Below are positions 43,882 to 54,213 of a DNA stretch of 64,000 bases, in pieces. The stretch comes from Rhizobium altiplani (GTDB taxonomy: Bacteria; Pseudomonadota; Alphaproteobacteria; Rhizobiales; Rhizobiaceae). Location: the NCBI RefSeq assembly GCF_001542405.1, contig NZ_LNCD01000120.1, positions 1 through 64,000 on the forward strand, given 5' to 3'. Numbering within the stretch: the first letter of the stretch is position 1; each line of letters starts with the position of its first letter. Below the pieces are notes generated by a model that was given only the letters and a program-made list of their open reading frames with translations, searched no databases and was not told where the DNA came from. A program made the translations under genes and the position numbers.

Positions 43882-44355
43882 CTACCGGTAGGCTGCTTCA
43901 AGCTTCGCGATATCGAGCTTGACCATGCCGAGCAAGACTTCGGTGACACGCTTGGCGCGCTCCTGGTCGGGATCGGCAATCATCTCACTCAGCACGCGGG
44001 GAACGATCTGCCAACACAGGCCCCAGCGGTCCCGCAGCCAGCCGCACTGCTCCTCCACGCCGCCGTTCTCCAGGAAGGTGCTCCAGATCCGGTCGATCTC
44101 CTGCTGCGTCTCGCATTGTACCGAGACCGAGAAGGCATGGTTGAACGCATCAAGCGGACCGGCTTGCATAGCCACGAAATCCTGATGCCCGAGCTTGAAC
44201 TCGATGATGACGACACTGCCGGGCGGGCCGCTCGGCGTCTCGGCCGGAAGCACGGTCGTGCGCCCCATGGACGAATTCGGGATCGTTGCCACATAGAATT
44301 CGACGGCCCGCTGGACGTCCTTCTCAAACCAGAGATTCGAACTGACCTTGAGCAT
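43882..44355 (-). CDS. VOC-family (PhnB-like) protein
   Basis: This 157-residue protein of the glyoxalase/bleomycin-resistance fold belongs to the PhnB/3-demethylubiquinone methyltransferase-like group: SSNLWFEKDVQRAVEFYVAT, then FKLGHQDFVAMQAGP, then FSVSVQCETQQEIDRIWSTF, and CGWLRDRWGLCWQIVPRVL. The function is unknown in most members. ATG 44355 follows AAGGAGGAGACAATC. The promoter lies in the divergent gap shared with fadE. Confidence 0.88.
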   Translation of the reverse strand: MLKVSSNLWFEKDVQRAVEFYVATIPNSSMGRTTVLPAETPSGPPGSVVIIEFKLGHQDFVAMQAGPLDAFNHAFSVSVQCETQQEIDRIWSTFLENGGVEEQCGWLRDRWGLCWQIVPRVLSEMIADPDQERAKRVTEVLLGMVKLDIAKLEAAYR

Positions 44356-44472
44356 GGATTGTCTCCTCCTTGATGCTCTGATGAAAGGTTCGACACCCCA
44401 AGGACGTTCCCGGTCGGCCCTTCCAGACACCGCACCACACAATCGCATCACAAATTCGAGCAAGCGCGAAAT

Positions 44473-44494
44473 TTGACGTTTACGCAAACGTCAA
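44473..44494. promoter_or_regulatory. Strong palindrome in the fadE promoter region
   Basis: TTGACGTTT and AAACGTCAA, perfect 9-base arms around ACGC, lie 64 bases before the fadE start. The shape resembles sites of MerR-family regulators such as LiuR that control fatty-acid and branched-chain degradation in Proteobacteria; this comparison is from memory. A regulator for fadEAB is likely. Confidence 0.65.
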
Positions 44495-44558
44495 TATTTT
44501 GTAAGAGACTCTCAAATGCCGGCTTCGTCCGGCGTGCCGAATTGGAGGAATTCGAACG

Positions 44559-46355
44559 ATGCCAGTCTATAAGGCCCCGGTAAACGACACGCTTTTTGTG
44601 CTGAACGACGTGCTCGGCCTGGAACGCTACAACAATCTTCCGGGGTTTTCCGACGCGACGCCCGACATGATCGAGGCGATTCTCGGAGAATCGGCAAAGC
44701 TTGCTGAGGAAGTGCTCTTCCCGCTGAACTATTCCGGCGATCAGCAAGGCTGCGTGCGCCATGAAGACGGCTCGGTCTCGGTGCCCGATGGTTTCAAGGG
44801 CGGCTATGATGCCTATTGCCAGGGCGGCTGGACTGGCCTTGCGGTTCCCGAGGAATTCGGCGGCCAGGGTCTTCCCTACGCACTGCATGCTGCCGTCGGC
44901 GAATACACCTCCTCCGCCAACATGTCGCTGATGATGTACCCGGGGCTCACCCAGGGCGCGATCGCGGCGATCTTCGTGCATGGCTCGGACGAGCAGAAGC
45001 AGACCTATCTGCCGAAGATGGTTTCCGGCGAATGGTCCGGCACCATGAACCTCACCGAACCGCATTGCGGCACGGATCTCGGCCTGCTGCGCACCAAGGC
45101 GGTGCCGCAGGCAGACGGCAGCTACAAGCTGTCCGGCCAGAAGATCTTCATCTCGGCCGGTGAGCACGACATGACCGACAACATCGTGCATCTGGTGCTG
45201 GCGCGCATCGAGGGCGCACCTGAAGGCACGAAGGGCATTTCGCTGTTCATCGTGCCGAAGTACCTGGTCAAGGCGGACGGCACGGTCGGTGCGCGCAACC
45301 AGGTTTCCTGCGGTGCGATCGAGCACAAGATGGGCATTCATGGCAACGCCACCTGCGTCATGAACTATGACGGGGCAACCGGCTTCCTCATCGGCGCCGA
45401 GAACAAGGGTCTCAGCGCCATGTTCGTGATGATGAACGAGGCACGCCTCAGCGTCGGCCTGCAGGGGCTGGCGATCTCCGAAGTCGCCTATCAGAACGCG
45501 GTCAACTATGCCCGTGAGCGCATCCAGGGCCGCTCGCTGTCAGGCCCGAAGGCGCCGGAGAAAAAGGCCGATCCGATCATCGTGCATCCCGACATCCGCC
45601 GCTCGCTGATGACGATCCGTGCCTTCAACGAGGCCGGCCGCGCCTTCCTGCTCTGGACGGCGCTGAAATCCGACATCGCCCACCGTTCGGCGGATGAGAA
45701 GGAGCGTCAGACGGCCGACGACATCCTCGGCCTCGTCACCCCGATCCTCAAGGGCGTGCTGACCGACAAGGGCTTCGACCACGCCGTCATGGCCCAGCAG
45801 GTCTTCGGGGGCCACGGCTACATCGAAGAGCACGGCATGAGCCAGTATGTGCGCGACGCGCGCATCGCCATGATCTACGAAGGCGCCAACGGCATTCAGG
45901 CGCTCGACCTCGTCGGCCGCAAGCTCGGCCAGAACGGCGGCCGCGCCGTCATGGCGCTGTTCAAGGAAATCGGCGATTTCTGCGAGGAGAACCGCAACGA
46001 AGAACAGATGGCCTTCTTCACCAAGAACCTGAAGAAGGGGTTGAACGACGTGCAGGCGGCGACCATGTGGTTCATGCAGCACGCCATGGCCAAGCCCGAC
46101 AATGCCGGCGCCGGCTCCACCGACTACATGCATCTCTTCGGTCTTGTCGTGCTCGGCTACATGTGGGCAAAGATGGCCAAGGCTGCCAATGATGGCCTTG
46201 CCGCTGGAGAAACCGAACGCGAAACATTCCTGCGTAACAAGCTGATCACCGCCCGTTTCTTCATGGAGCGGATCATGCCGGGAACGGCACTGCGCAAGGC
46301 CCGCATCGAGACCGGCGCGGAAACGATGATGACCTTGGCCGCCGAGGCCTTTTGA
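44559..46355 (+). CDS. fadE: Acyl-CoA dehydrogenase (FadE-type)
   Basis: This 598-residue flavoprotein carries out the first step of beta-oxidation, oxidising acyl-CoA to trans-2-enoyl-CoA. The N-terminal helical part is LGESAKLAEEVLFPLNYSG. The middle domain carries MNLTEPHCGTDLGLLRTKA and ISAGEHDMTDNIVHLVLARI. The C-terminal domain has VFGGHGYIEEHGMSQYVRDA and the catalytic Glu in IAMIYEGANGIQALDLVGR. The length of about 600 matches the long subgroup with an added C-terminal domain found in alphaproteobacterial fad operons. It is the first gene of fadE-fadA-fadB. The start follows GGAGGAATT. Confidence 0.95.
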   Translation: MPVYKAPVNDTLFVLNDVLGLERYNNLPGFSDATPDMIEAILGESAKLAEEVLFPLNYSGDQQGCVRHEDGSVSVPDGFKGGYDAYCQGGWTGLAVPEEFGGQGLPYALHAAVGEYTSSANMSLMMYPGLTQGAIAAIFVHGSDEQKQTYLPKMVSGEWSGTMNLTEPHCGTDLGLLRTKAVPQADGSYKLSGQKIFISAGEHDMTDNIVHLVLARIEGAPEGTKGISLFIVPKYLVKADGTVGARNQVSCGAIEHKMGIHGNATCVMNYDGATGFLIGAENKGLSAMFVMMNEARLSVGLQGLAISEVAYQNAVNYARERIQGRSLSGPKAPEKKADPIIVHPDIRRSLMTIRAFNEAGRAFLLWTALKSDIAHRSADEKERQTADDILGLVTPILKGVLTDKGFDHAVMAQQVFGGHGYIEEHGMSQYVRDARIAMIYEGANGIQALDLVGRKLGQNGGRAVMALFKEIGDFCEENRNEEQMAFFTKNLKKGLNDVQAATMWFMQHAMAKPDNAGAGSTDYMHLFGLVVLGYMWAKMAKAANDGLAAGETERETFLRNKLITARFFMERIMPGTALRKARIETGAETMMTLAAEAF

Positions 46356-46392
46356 GTTCAACGGCGCTTGCCGCCGATAGGGAGATAGAGGA

Positions 46393-47601
<1,209 letters not shown>

Positions 47602-47613
47602 GGGAGAGAGACG

Positions 47614-49827
47614 ATGACCTACAAGAACTTCACCATCGAAACCGACGCGGATGGCATCGCCCTTGTGACCTGGGACATGCCCGGCAAATCCATGAACGTC
47701 TTCACCGAGGAGGTGATGGACGAGCTCAACGCCATCGTCGATGCCGTCGTTGCCGACGGCGCCGTCAAGGGCGCGGTCATCACCTCGGGCAAGTCGAGCT
47801 TCTCGGGCGGCGCGGACCTTTCGATGATCAAGTCGATGTTCTCGCTCTATCAGCATGAGAAGGCCGCCAACACCGATGGCGCTGCGCAGAAGCTGTTCGA
47901 TCTCGTCGGCCGCATGACCGGCCTCTTCCGCAAAGTCGAAACCTCAGGCAAACCCTGGGTTTCGGCAATCAACGGCACCTGCATGGGCGGCGCCTTCGAA
48001 ATGTCGCTCGCCTGCCATGGCCGCGTCGCCTCGAATGCCAAGTCGGTGAAGATCGCGCTGCCCGAGGTCAAGGTCGGCATCTTCCCCGGTGCCGGCGGCA
48101 CGCAGCGCGTCTCGCGCCTGGCGGACGCCCAGTCGGCCCTGCAGATGATGACAACAGGCCAGTCGCTGACAGCAGCACGCGCCAAGGCGATGAACCTCGT
48201 GCATCAGGTGGTCGAACCGGATCAGCTGATCCCATCAGCCAAGCAGATGATCAAGGACGGCCTCAAGCCAGTCGCGCCTTGGGACGAAAAGGGTTTCAAG
48301 GCGCCCGGCGGCGGCATCTGGACGCCTGCGGCGGCCCAGCTCTGGCCGGCAGCCCCCGCGATCCTGCGCCGCGAAACCTCCGGCAACTATCCGGCAGCGC
48401 TCGCCATCCTCAAATGCGTCTATGAAGGCCTGCAGGTGCCTTTCGACACCGGCCTCAAGATCGAACAGCGCTATTTCACCGAGATCCTGCAGACCAACGA
48501 AGCCTTCTCGATGATCCGTTCGCTCTTCATCTCCATGCAGGAGCTCGGCAAAGGGGCCCGCCGCCCCGCCGGAATCCCGAAAACGGAGTTGAAGAAAGTG
48601 GGTGTCGTCGGCGCCGGTTTCATGGGAGCCTCGATCGCCTACGTGACCGCCGCCGCCGGCATCCCCGTCACCCTCATCGACCGCGACATCGAAGCGGCGG
48701 CCAAGGGCAAGGGCGTCGGTGAAGGCCTGGTGAAGGACTCTATCGGTAAGGGACGCCTTACGCATGATGAGGGTGCGGCGCTGCTTTCGCGCATCGTCCC
48801 GTCCGCGGACTATGCCGACCTCAAGGATGCTGATCTCGTCATTGAAGCCGTGTTCGAAGACCGTGAGGTCAAGAAGGCCGTGATCGAGGCGGTTGAAGCC
48901 GTGCTGCCGGAAGGCGCCATCTTCGCTTCCAACACCTCGACCCTGCCGATTTCAGGCCTTGCCAAGAACTCCAAGCGCCCTGCCGATTTCATCGGCGTGC
49001 ATTTCTTCTCGCCGGTCGAGAAGATGATGCTGACGGAGGTCATTCTCGGCAAGCAGACCGGCGACAAGGCGCTGGCGGTGGCACTCGATTACGTCGCCGC
49101 AATCAAGAAGACGCCCATCGTCGTCAACGACACCCGCGGCTTCTTCGTTAACCGCTGCGTCTTCCGCTATATCCACGAAGCCTACGACATGCTGATCGAG
49201 GGCGTCCCGCCCGCGATGATCGAGAATGCTGCCAAGATGGCCGGCATGCCGGTCGGCCCGCTCTCATTGAACGACGAGGTGGCGATCGATCTGTCGCAGA
49301 AAATCCTCAAGGCCACCGTCGCCGATCTCGGCGAAGCCGCCGTCGATCCTGAACATATGGCGCTGATCAACAAGATGGTCGACGAGCTCGACCGCCGCGG
49401 CCGCAAGAACGGCAAGGGCTTCTACGACTATCCGGCGAAACCGGCCAAGAAGTCGCTTTGGTCCGAGCTGAAGACCTTCTACCCGCAGAAGAAGGCGGAA
49501 GACGTCGATGTCGAGGTGCTGAAGCAGCGCTTCCTCGTCACCATCGCACTGGAGGCAGCCCGCACCATCGAGGAGGGCATCGTCACCGATCCGCGCGAGG
49601 CCGACGTCGGCTCCATCCTCGGCTTCGGCTTCGCGCCCTATACCGGCGGCGTGCTCTCCTACGTCGACGGGATGGGCGTGAAGGCCTTCGTGGCGCTATG
49701 TGAAACGTTAGCCGAAGCTTACGGTGCACACTTCAAGCCGACGGCGCTGCTTGAGGACATGGCGGCCAAGGGCGAGACCTTCTACGGCCGCTTCGACCCT
49801 TACGCAAAGGAGAAAGAGGCGGCGTAA
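47614..49827 (+). CDS. fadB: FadB-type multifunctional enoyl-CoA hydratase / 3-hydroxyacyl-CoA dehydrogenase
   Basis: This is a 737-residue fusion. The N-terminal crotonase domain (residues 1-190) has SGGADLSMIKSMFSLY and the oxyanion loop GTCMGGAFEMSLACHGRVAS, with glutamates in ALPEVKVGIFPGAGGTQR. From residue 328 an NAD-binding Rossmann domain begins VGVVGAGFMGASIAYVTAAA, with ASNTSTLPISGLA and GVHFFSPVEKMMLTEV, followed by two 3HCDH C-terminal domains. It carries out hydration and oxidation steps of beta-oxidation, and partners with FadA, 12 bases upstream. The operon ends with a hairpin and a terminator. Confidence 0.96.
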   Translation: MTYKNFTIETDADGIALVTWDMPGKSMNVFTEEVMDELNAIVDAVVADGAVKGAVITSGKSSFSGGADLSMIKSMFSLYQHEKAANTDGAAQKLFDLVGRMTGLFRKVETSGKPWVSAINGTCMGGAFEMSLACHGRVASNAKSVKIALPEVKVGIFPGAGGTQRVSRLADAQSALQMMTTGQSLTAARAKAMNLVHQVVEPDQLIPSAKQMIKDGLKPVAPWDEKGFKAPGGGIWTPAAAQLWPAAPAILRRETSGNYPAALAILKCVYEGLQVPFDTGLKIEQRYFTEILQTNEAFSMIRSLFISMQELGKGARRPAGIPKTELKKVGVVGAGFMGASIAYVTAAAGIPVTLIDRDIEAAAKGKGVGEGLVKDSIGKGRLTHDEGAALLSRIVPSADYADLKDADLVIEAVFEDREVKKAVIEAVEAVLPEGAIFASNTSTLPISGLAKNSKRPADFIGVHFFSPVEKMMLTEVILGKQTGDKALAVALDYVAAIKKTPIVVNDTRGFFVNRCVFRYIHEAYDMLIEGVPPAMIENAAKMAGMPVGPLSLNDEVAIDLSQKILKATVADLGEAAVDPEHMALINKMVDELDRRGRKNGKGFYDYPAKPAKKSLWSELKTFYPQKKAEDVDVEVLKQRFLVTIALEAARTIEEGIVTDPREADVGSILGFGFAPYTGGVLSYVDGMGVKAFVALCETLAEAYGAHFKPTALLEDMAAKGETFYGRFDPYAKEKEAA

Positions 49828-49835
49828 GCCGCCTC
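49816..49835 (+). other. Hairpin over the fadB stop
   Basis: GAGGCGGC-GTAA-GCCGCCTC is a perfect 8-base stem overlapping the TAA of fadB. It may protect the mRNA end. Confidence 0.5.
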
Positions 49836-49849
49836 TGGCACCTGTCATC

Positions 49850-49878
49850 AAAGCCAGCGGTGCTTTCGGCTGGCTTTT
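49850..49878 (+). terminator. Rho-independent terminator of fadEAB
   Basis: AAAGCCAGC and GCTGGCTTT form a 9-base stem, loop of 10, ending in TTTT. It lies between fadB and the convergent cupredoxin gene and could work in both directions. Confidence 0.8.
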
Positions 49879-49889
49879 CGATCTCGCAG

Positions 49890-50318
49890 CTACTTGGTCA
49901 CGGTAAGGCTGGCCTGCATGCCCGCCTCATAGTGCCCCTTGATATTGCACAAGAGCAGGTAGGCGCCGGGCGCGAGCTTCGTTTTCAACTGCCCGTCCGC
50001 TCCCGGCTTGAGGTCCGAGACCTCGCCGATGCCTTTGAGCTGTTTCTCGTCGACCCTGTGCCTTGATGCAATCAAGGGCACCTTCTGATCCGGGGACTTC
50101 AGCTTGACGAGCACCATCTCGTGCTCCTCTGTCATCGCGTCGTTGTGAACCGCGAAGATCGTCTCCCCTGCCTTGATCGTGGCCTGGTCGAGCGTCAGGG
50201 TCATCGGCCCGCCGCCCTCACCGCCTTCGGTTACCTTCACAGTCGTAGCCGCCCATGACGGCGAAGTAATTGCGATCGCGGCAGATGCGGCGAGAGCGTA
50301 CCATGCGTACCTGTTCAT
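49890..50318 (-). CDS. Exported cupredoxin-like protein
   Basis: This 142-residue protein has a signal peptide (MNRYAWYALAASAAIAITSP, cut near SWA) and a plastocyanin-like domain. Likely copper ligands are H66 in TEEHEMVL, and C124, H129 and M134 in LLCNIKGHYEAGM, the type 1 copper set. It would be a periplasmic electron carrier or copper-handling protein. ATG 50318 gives the signal peptide start; the longer open frame upstream is not used. Next to it, on the same strand, lies a flavin monooxygenase gene. Confidence 0.88.
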   Translation of the reverse strand: MNRYAWYALAASAAIAITSPSWAATTVKVTEGGEGGGPMTLTLDQATIKAGETIFAVHNDAMTEEHEMVLVKLKSPDQKVPLIASRHRVDEKQLKGIGEVSDLKPGADGQLKTKLAPGAYLLLCNIKGHYEAGMQASLTVTK

Positions 50319-50449
50319 CAAATCAGCCTCTCCGTTGCAGCCCGCGCTTCGTGTAGGCAGCACGTCTGACGCCAGCCTGAACGGCTGCTCCAACCGTTGC
50401 AGGCTCCACAACACAGAGCCGACGGTCAGATCGGACGGTGGACGACGCA

Positions 50450-51565
50450 TCATTTTCCGGCGATGGAGGCAGCGATCTTCTCCGCCTCAAGTCCGACTTC
50501 CCGGAGGAGGCCGGTTGGAACGGCGGTGAAGCCGCAAAAGTAGAGGCCGTCATTCGCCGGCTGGAGATCTCCGCGCGCTGGACCGTCGGCGCCGCCAAAT
50601 CGTTGCTCGAAATCGGGCAGCAGTGCCTCGAGCCCCGGCCGGTAGCCCGTCGCAAGGACGATCGCGTCAAAAATGCCGGAGCGGCCATCCGCGAATTGCA
50701 CCTGGCGATCGTCGGAACTCGTGACGGCGGGGAACACCTTGATGTCCCCCGACCTGATCCGCTCGATCGTGCCGATGTTGATCATCGGCGTGCGGCCCCT
50801 TTCGATGATGCCGGCCAGCGGCCCGCCTCTTGCCCTTTCCACTCCGAACGCCCCGAGGTCCCCGAAACGCAGGCTGAGGATCGGCGCGTTCACCGCATCG
50901 ACCAGGCGATAGGGAAGGAACCGCTGGGCGATGGCAATGCTGGCGGTCGTCACGCCGAACAGCTCGAGCGGCACGACGTTGACCGGACCACGCACGGACA
51001 TGGCGACATGAAGGCCGGCCTCGGCGCATTCGAGCGCAATCTCGCCGGCCGAGTTGCCGAAGCCGACGACGAGGACCCGCTCGGCTGCAAGCTCCGCGGC
51101 ATTCTGGAACTCCGAGGAGTGCAGAAGCTTGCCCGAAAACAGCGCCTGCCCCTCCCAGGTCGGCCTTATCGGCGCGTTCGAAAGCCCGGTCGCGAGGATG
51201 ACATTGCTCGCCTGGAACGTCCCCTCGGAGCTCTCGACAATCCACGTTTTGTCCTTGCGGATCGTCGTCGCGCGCACACCGAACCTGACCTCGATGTCGT
51301 TCGAGGAGCTGTAGGTTTCGAGATACTCGATCACCTGCAGCCGCGAGGGATACTTCGGAAACCGCCGTGGCATTGGCATTCCCGGCAGAGCCGAGTGTAT
51401 CTTGTGGGTATGCAGCCGAAGGCGGTCGTAGTGGCGATGCCAGGAGGCAGCCAGCGTGTCGCCTTTCTCAAGCACCAGAAACGGGCGTCCACGCGCCTGC
51501 AGCGCCACGGCGCAGGCCAATCCTGCCGGTCCCGCACCGATAATGATCGTTTCTGTATCCGTCAT
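50450..51565 (-). CDS. FAD/NAD(P)-binding monooxygenase-type protein
   Basis: This 371-residue flavoprotein has an N-terminal FAD motif IIIGAGPAGLACAVALQARG and the second NADPH motif VLVVGFGNSAGEIALECAEA, separated by about 145 residues. The layout is that of flavin-containing monooxygenases and the YUCCA/CzcO-like group. Motif ATGYRPGLEALLPDFEQ closes the fold. The substrate is unknown; possible targets include indole, amines or sulfides. I chose ATG 51565 (MTDTETIIIG) over an upstream ATG 17 codons earlier. Confidence 0.85.
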   Translation of the reverse strand: MTDTETIIIGAGPAGLACAVALQARGRPFLVLEKGDTLAASWHRHYDRLRLHTHKIHSALPGMPMPRRFPKYPSRLQVIEYLETYSSSNDIEVRFGVRATTIRKDKTWIVESSEGTFQASNVILATGLSNAPIRPTWEGQALFSGKLLHSSEFQNAAELAAERVLVVGFGNSAGEIALECAEAGLHVAMSVRGPVNVVPLELFGVTTASIAIAQRFLPYRLVDAVNAPILSLRFGDLGAFGVERARGGPLAGIIERGRTPMINIGTIERIRSGDIKVFPAVTSSDDRQVQFADGRSGIFDAIVLATGYRPGLEALLPDFEQRFGGADGPARGDLQPANDGLYFCGFTAVPTGLLREVGLEAEKIAASIAGK

Positions 51566-51616
51566 GGGAGCTCTTGGCTCACGATGCCAGTCATAAATGG
51601 GCCCTCGTGCTGACAC

Positions 51617-53026
51617 CTAGGGCGCGGCGACCCTGACGACATCCGACAACACCCACTTCTTGTCAAAAAACTCCTTCGTCGGGCCGTAGGCGCGGAACAT
51701 CAGTTCGAACTGCCGCTTCGGATCGGTCGGCACCCAATTGGTGCCCTTGCCCTTGGGGGCCTTGGGACCGAAATAGAGATCGACGGATCCGTCTCCGTTC
51801 TTCACCAGTTCCGGAATCTGCGACGAACGGCTGGCACGCGCAACATTCTTGATCAGCGCGTGCGTCTGCCGGTCATAGGCCGTCACCGACCAATATTGCT
51901 GGACGGGAACATTGCCAGGCACATGGAGACGATAGGTCTTGCCGCCGTCGAAGGCATTGCCATCCTTGTCGCGGATCGAGATCGCATAGAACTGACCGGC
52001 CCCGAGCCTCTTGATGCCGATATAGGCATAGCTGTAGGCAACGCCGCGATGATCGACCGGATAGGCGTCCTGTTCGGCGAAATCAGATTGCATGGCCTTG
52101 ATGAGATCGGGATAGGCCGGGAAGGTCCAGCGGCTCTTCTCGCTGAAGAAGGGCGGCAGACCGGCATCGTATTTCGCCTCCAGTAGGGCCTCGGCCTCCT
52201 TGATGCCCTTGGTCAGCAGGGATTTGGTGTGGCGATCGGGCTCAAACGGCTTGTCTTTCTCTATGCCGATCGATTTCAGCTGGTCGATCATCACGCGGTC
52301 GCGGGAGATCCACGGCTCTTCCTGTACGACACGGTTCAGATTGTCGAAGAAGCTCGCGTCCCATCTGATCGTGGAATCGAACAGAACGTCCTTCACGTCG
52401 GAGAAAACGGTCTCCGGCGGATTGGCGGCGGCCGACAGCGGATAGACTTTCAGCTTCTTGCCGTAGTCGATGGAGGCGTGGACATCGGCATCACCATGGC
52501 TCGCAAGGTTCGAACGAAACAGCATGTAGCCGCCGTAGACCTCGGACTGCAGCGGAATGAACCCGTCCGGAAGCTTGTCCGTGTAACCCGGCGGCAGGAC
52601 CACAAACTTGCCGCCTTTGCCCTTGTCGTATCCGAGCAGGCCGGCATCCTCGAGCGGCAATTGCCATGCGGTGACGATATTGCCGTTGAAGGAAGCCTTT
52701 TCCTCCGCCGGCGGCAGATCGAGAACGACGGGGCCGTCCTTCGTGCTGAAGAAAACCATGAAGTAGAGAGCGTCCGGATTGGGCGTCAGCGTCTGGTTCC
52801 TCCAGTCCAGCGGGCGGCCCCAATAGATGACCTGTCCGACCTTGCCGGGCGTCTTCTCAAGCATCTCCTGCCGCATCAGATCGTAGTTGACGACGGGAAT
52901 GCCCCAAACGGCCGCCTGGACTGCATTCCGCTCGATCTCTTGGTCGAACACCTGCCGTGCGGTCCTATCTGCCGAAAGTGCCGGACCGGCGAGCAGCAGC
53001 ATGCATAGTAGCGCGATAGACCTCAT
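51617..53026 (-). CDS. DUF1254/DUF1214 domain exported protein
   Basis: This 469-residue protein has a signal peptide MRSIALLCMLLLAGPALSA. The DUF1254 part (WGIPVVNYDLMRQEML, WGRPLDWRNQTLTPNPDALY) is followed by DUF1214 (about 330-460, with VPGNVPVQQYWSVTAYDRQT). Homologues are secreted or lipid-anchored proteins of unknown activity, some linked to lipid or aromatic use. The start ATG follows GGAGGCCTG. It lies 51 bases upstream of the monooxygenase gene on the same strand. Confidence 0.88.
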   Translation of the reverse strand: MRSIALLCMLLLAGPALSADRTARQVFDQEIERNAVQAAVWGIPVVNYDLMRQEMLEKTPGKVGQVIYWGRPLDWRNQTLTPNPDALYFMVFFSTKDGPVVLDLPPAEEKASFNGNIVTAWQLPLEDAGLLGYDKGKGGKFVVLPPGYTDKLPDGFIPLQSEVYGGYMLFRSNLASHGDADVHASIDYGKKLKVYPLSAAANPPETVFSDVKDVLFDSTIRWDASFFDNLNRVVQEEPWISRDRVMIDQLKSIGIEKDKPFEPDRHTKSLLTKGIKEAEALLEAKYDAGLPPFFSEKSRWTFPAYPDLIKAMQSDFAEQDAYPVDHRGVAYSYAYIGIKRLGAGQFYAISIRDKDGNAFDGGKTYRLHVPGNVPVQQYWSVTAYDRQTHALIKNVARASRSSQIPELVKNGDGSVDLYFGPKAPKGKGTNWVPTDPKRQFELMFRAYGPTKEFFDKKWVLSDVVRVAAP

Positions 53027-53635
53027 GGCAGGCCTCCTCCGATCTTGATGCGTCATCCGGAGTGAATGCTTGCGGGGCTCAATACGGAAGTACGTTACGG
53101 TAAATGTGACCAGTATCCCATCTGCAGAGTAGAGGCGGGTCCGACAATGCGAAATCGGGATATGCTGATGCAATATCCGATCGAGTGCATGGTGCCTCAA
53201 CGGAGCAAAACAGCGCCGAGTTAAGCCATATCAATCACTTATCCGATCTCTCATCCCCGCTTCCCGGCCCCGTGCCTAAAATCCTCCCGCTTCCGTCGCC
53301 GGGGTGTTTCGCGAGACGTTCGCGGGCAGGCGGGAGCCGGCGCCCTGCCGGAGGCTGTAACGTGTAGTCGAAGGCAGGGAGGCGAAAACCGGGCATCGGC
53401 ATTAGACCGCTGCCATCACAAGTCTCCCCCGGTTCAGCCATGCAAGTTCGGGCCGATCTGCTCGGACGCAGCGAGACGAGGCGATCGCCTGAAGGGGTAG
53501 GGATATCCCGAAGAACGCCGAAGGCCACGCAAATGCGGAGCCACAATAAATCTAACCAGTGAGGTTCCGCATTTGCGTGGGCTCTCCGGATCGATGGTCG
53601 AAAACATGGCGGCGGAGCTGCCGTGGAGGAGACGC
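53027..53635. other. Long intergenic region with hairpin-forming sequence
   Basis: These 609 bases carry no supported gene. GC-rich stretches at about 53300-53360 can fold locally. A perfect inverted repeat lies at 53525-53580 (annotated separately). I checked both strands and reject the frames there, because they lack domain signal and look like background in a GC-rich spacer. Confidence 0.5.
53525..53580. repeat. Perfect 15-base inverted repeat
   Basis: CCACGCAAATGCGGA (53525-53539) and TCCGCATTTGCGTGG (53566-53580) with a 26-base spacer, 56 bases before the next gene. The arms could form a cruciform or be two sites of a dimeric regulator. Confidence 0.7.
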
Positions 53636-54118
53636 ATGCGAAGCAGCCTGTTCCTGAAAAGACTTCTCGCCCTGCCCGTTGTCGACGTGCTCGCCGTCGT
53701 CGAGGCCATGAATTTCGAGGATGGCGGACTGGTCGATGACGAGGAAAAGGCGCGATCCGGCGGATGCGTCATCACACGGCTGGCCGCCAGCGAGTGCGGC
53801 TTCTGGAAAGATTGCTCCATCGCCACCTGCCGTCGTGCCCGGGCCTGCAGGGGCAGGCTGACGGCGGCACAGATGCACCACGATGCCGGCTATCACCCTT
53901 ACTTCCCGCCTTGCACGCGCGCCAACGAGGACCGGCGCCAGACCATCCTTCGAATGATGGGAACGATGCAACGGACGACTGCTGACGACACGGAGGAGTT
54001 CCGCGATCTGAAGCGTCGCCTGGCTGAGGCGGCGCTGCGGCAACCGGAACTCCGGCCGCGGCGCGCCGCCTTCCCCGGTCGCTACGGCCTGCCGGCAGCG
54101 CCAAATTGCCGATCGTAA
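53636..54118 (+). CDS. Cysteine-rich hypothetical protein
   Basis: This is a 160-residue protein. A GGAGGAGACGC ribosome site precedes ATG 53636, whose product begins MRSSLFLKRLLALPVVDVLA. The middle carries SECGFWKDCSIATCRRARAC, a pattern of closely spaced cysteines and arginines that I have seen in short rhizobial hypothetical proteins. The C-terminus is charged. Zinc or iron binding is possible. The opposite-strand frame is also open, but it lacks a ribosome site and a plausible sequence. Confidence 0.6.
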   Translation: MRSSLFLKRLLALPVVDVLAVVEAMNFEDGGLVDDEEKARSGGCVITRLAASECGFWKDCSIATCRRARACRGRLTAAQMHHDAGYHPYFPPCTRANEDRRQTILRMMGTMQRTTADDTEEFRDLKRRLAEAALRQPELRPRRAAFPGRYGLPAAPNCRS

Positions 54119-54213
54119 CGGCGCCCTTTGAAGGACCCCGGCGAGGCCCATGCAGTGGCCGTCACGATAGCGGCTTCGCATCGAACCTGCAGGTCGACAG
54201 GCGCCCGTTATCC

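Noticed and set aside
53235..53546. 103-codon minus-strand frame in the intergenic region
   Set aside because: Gly/Arg/Pro-rich without homology or ribosome site.
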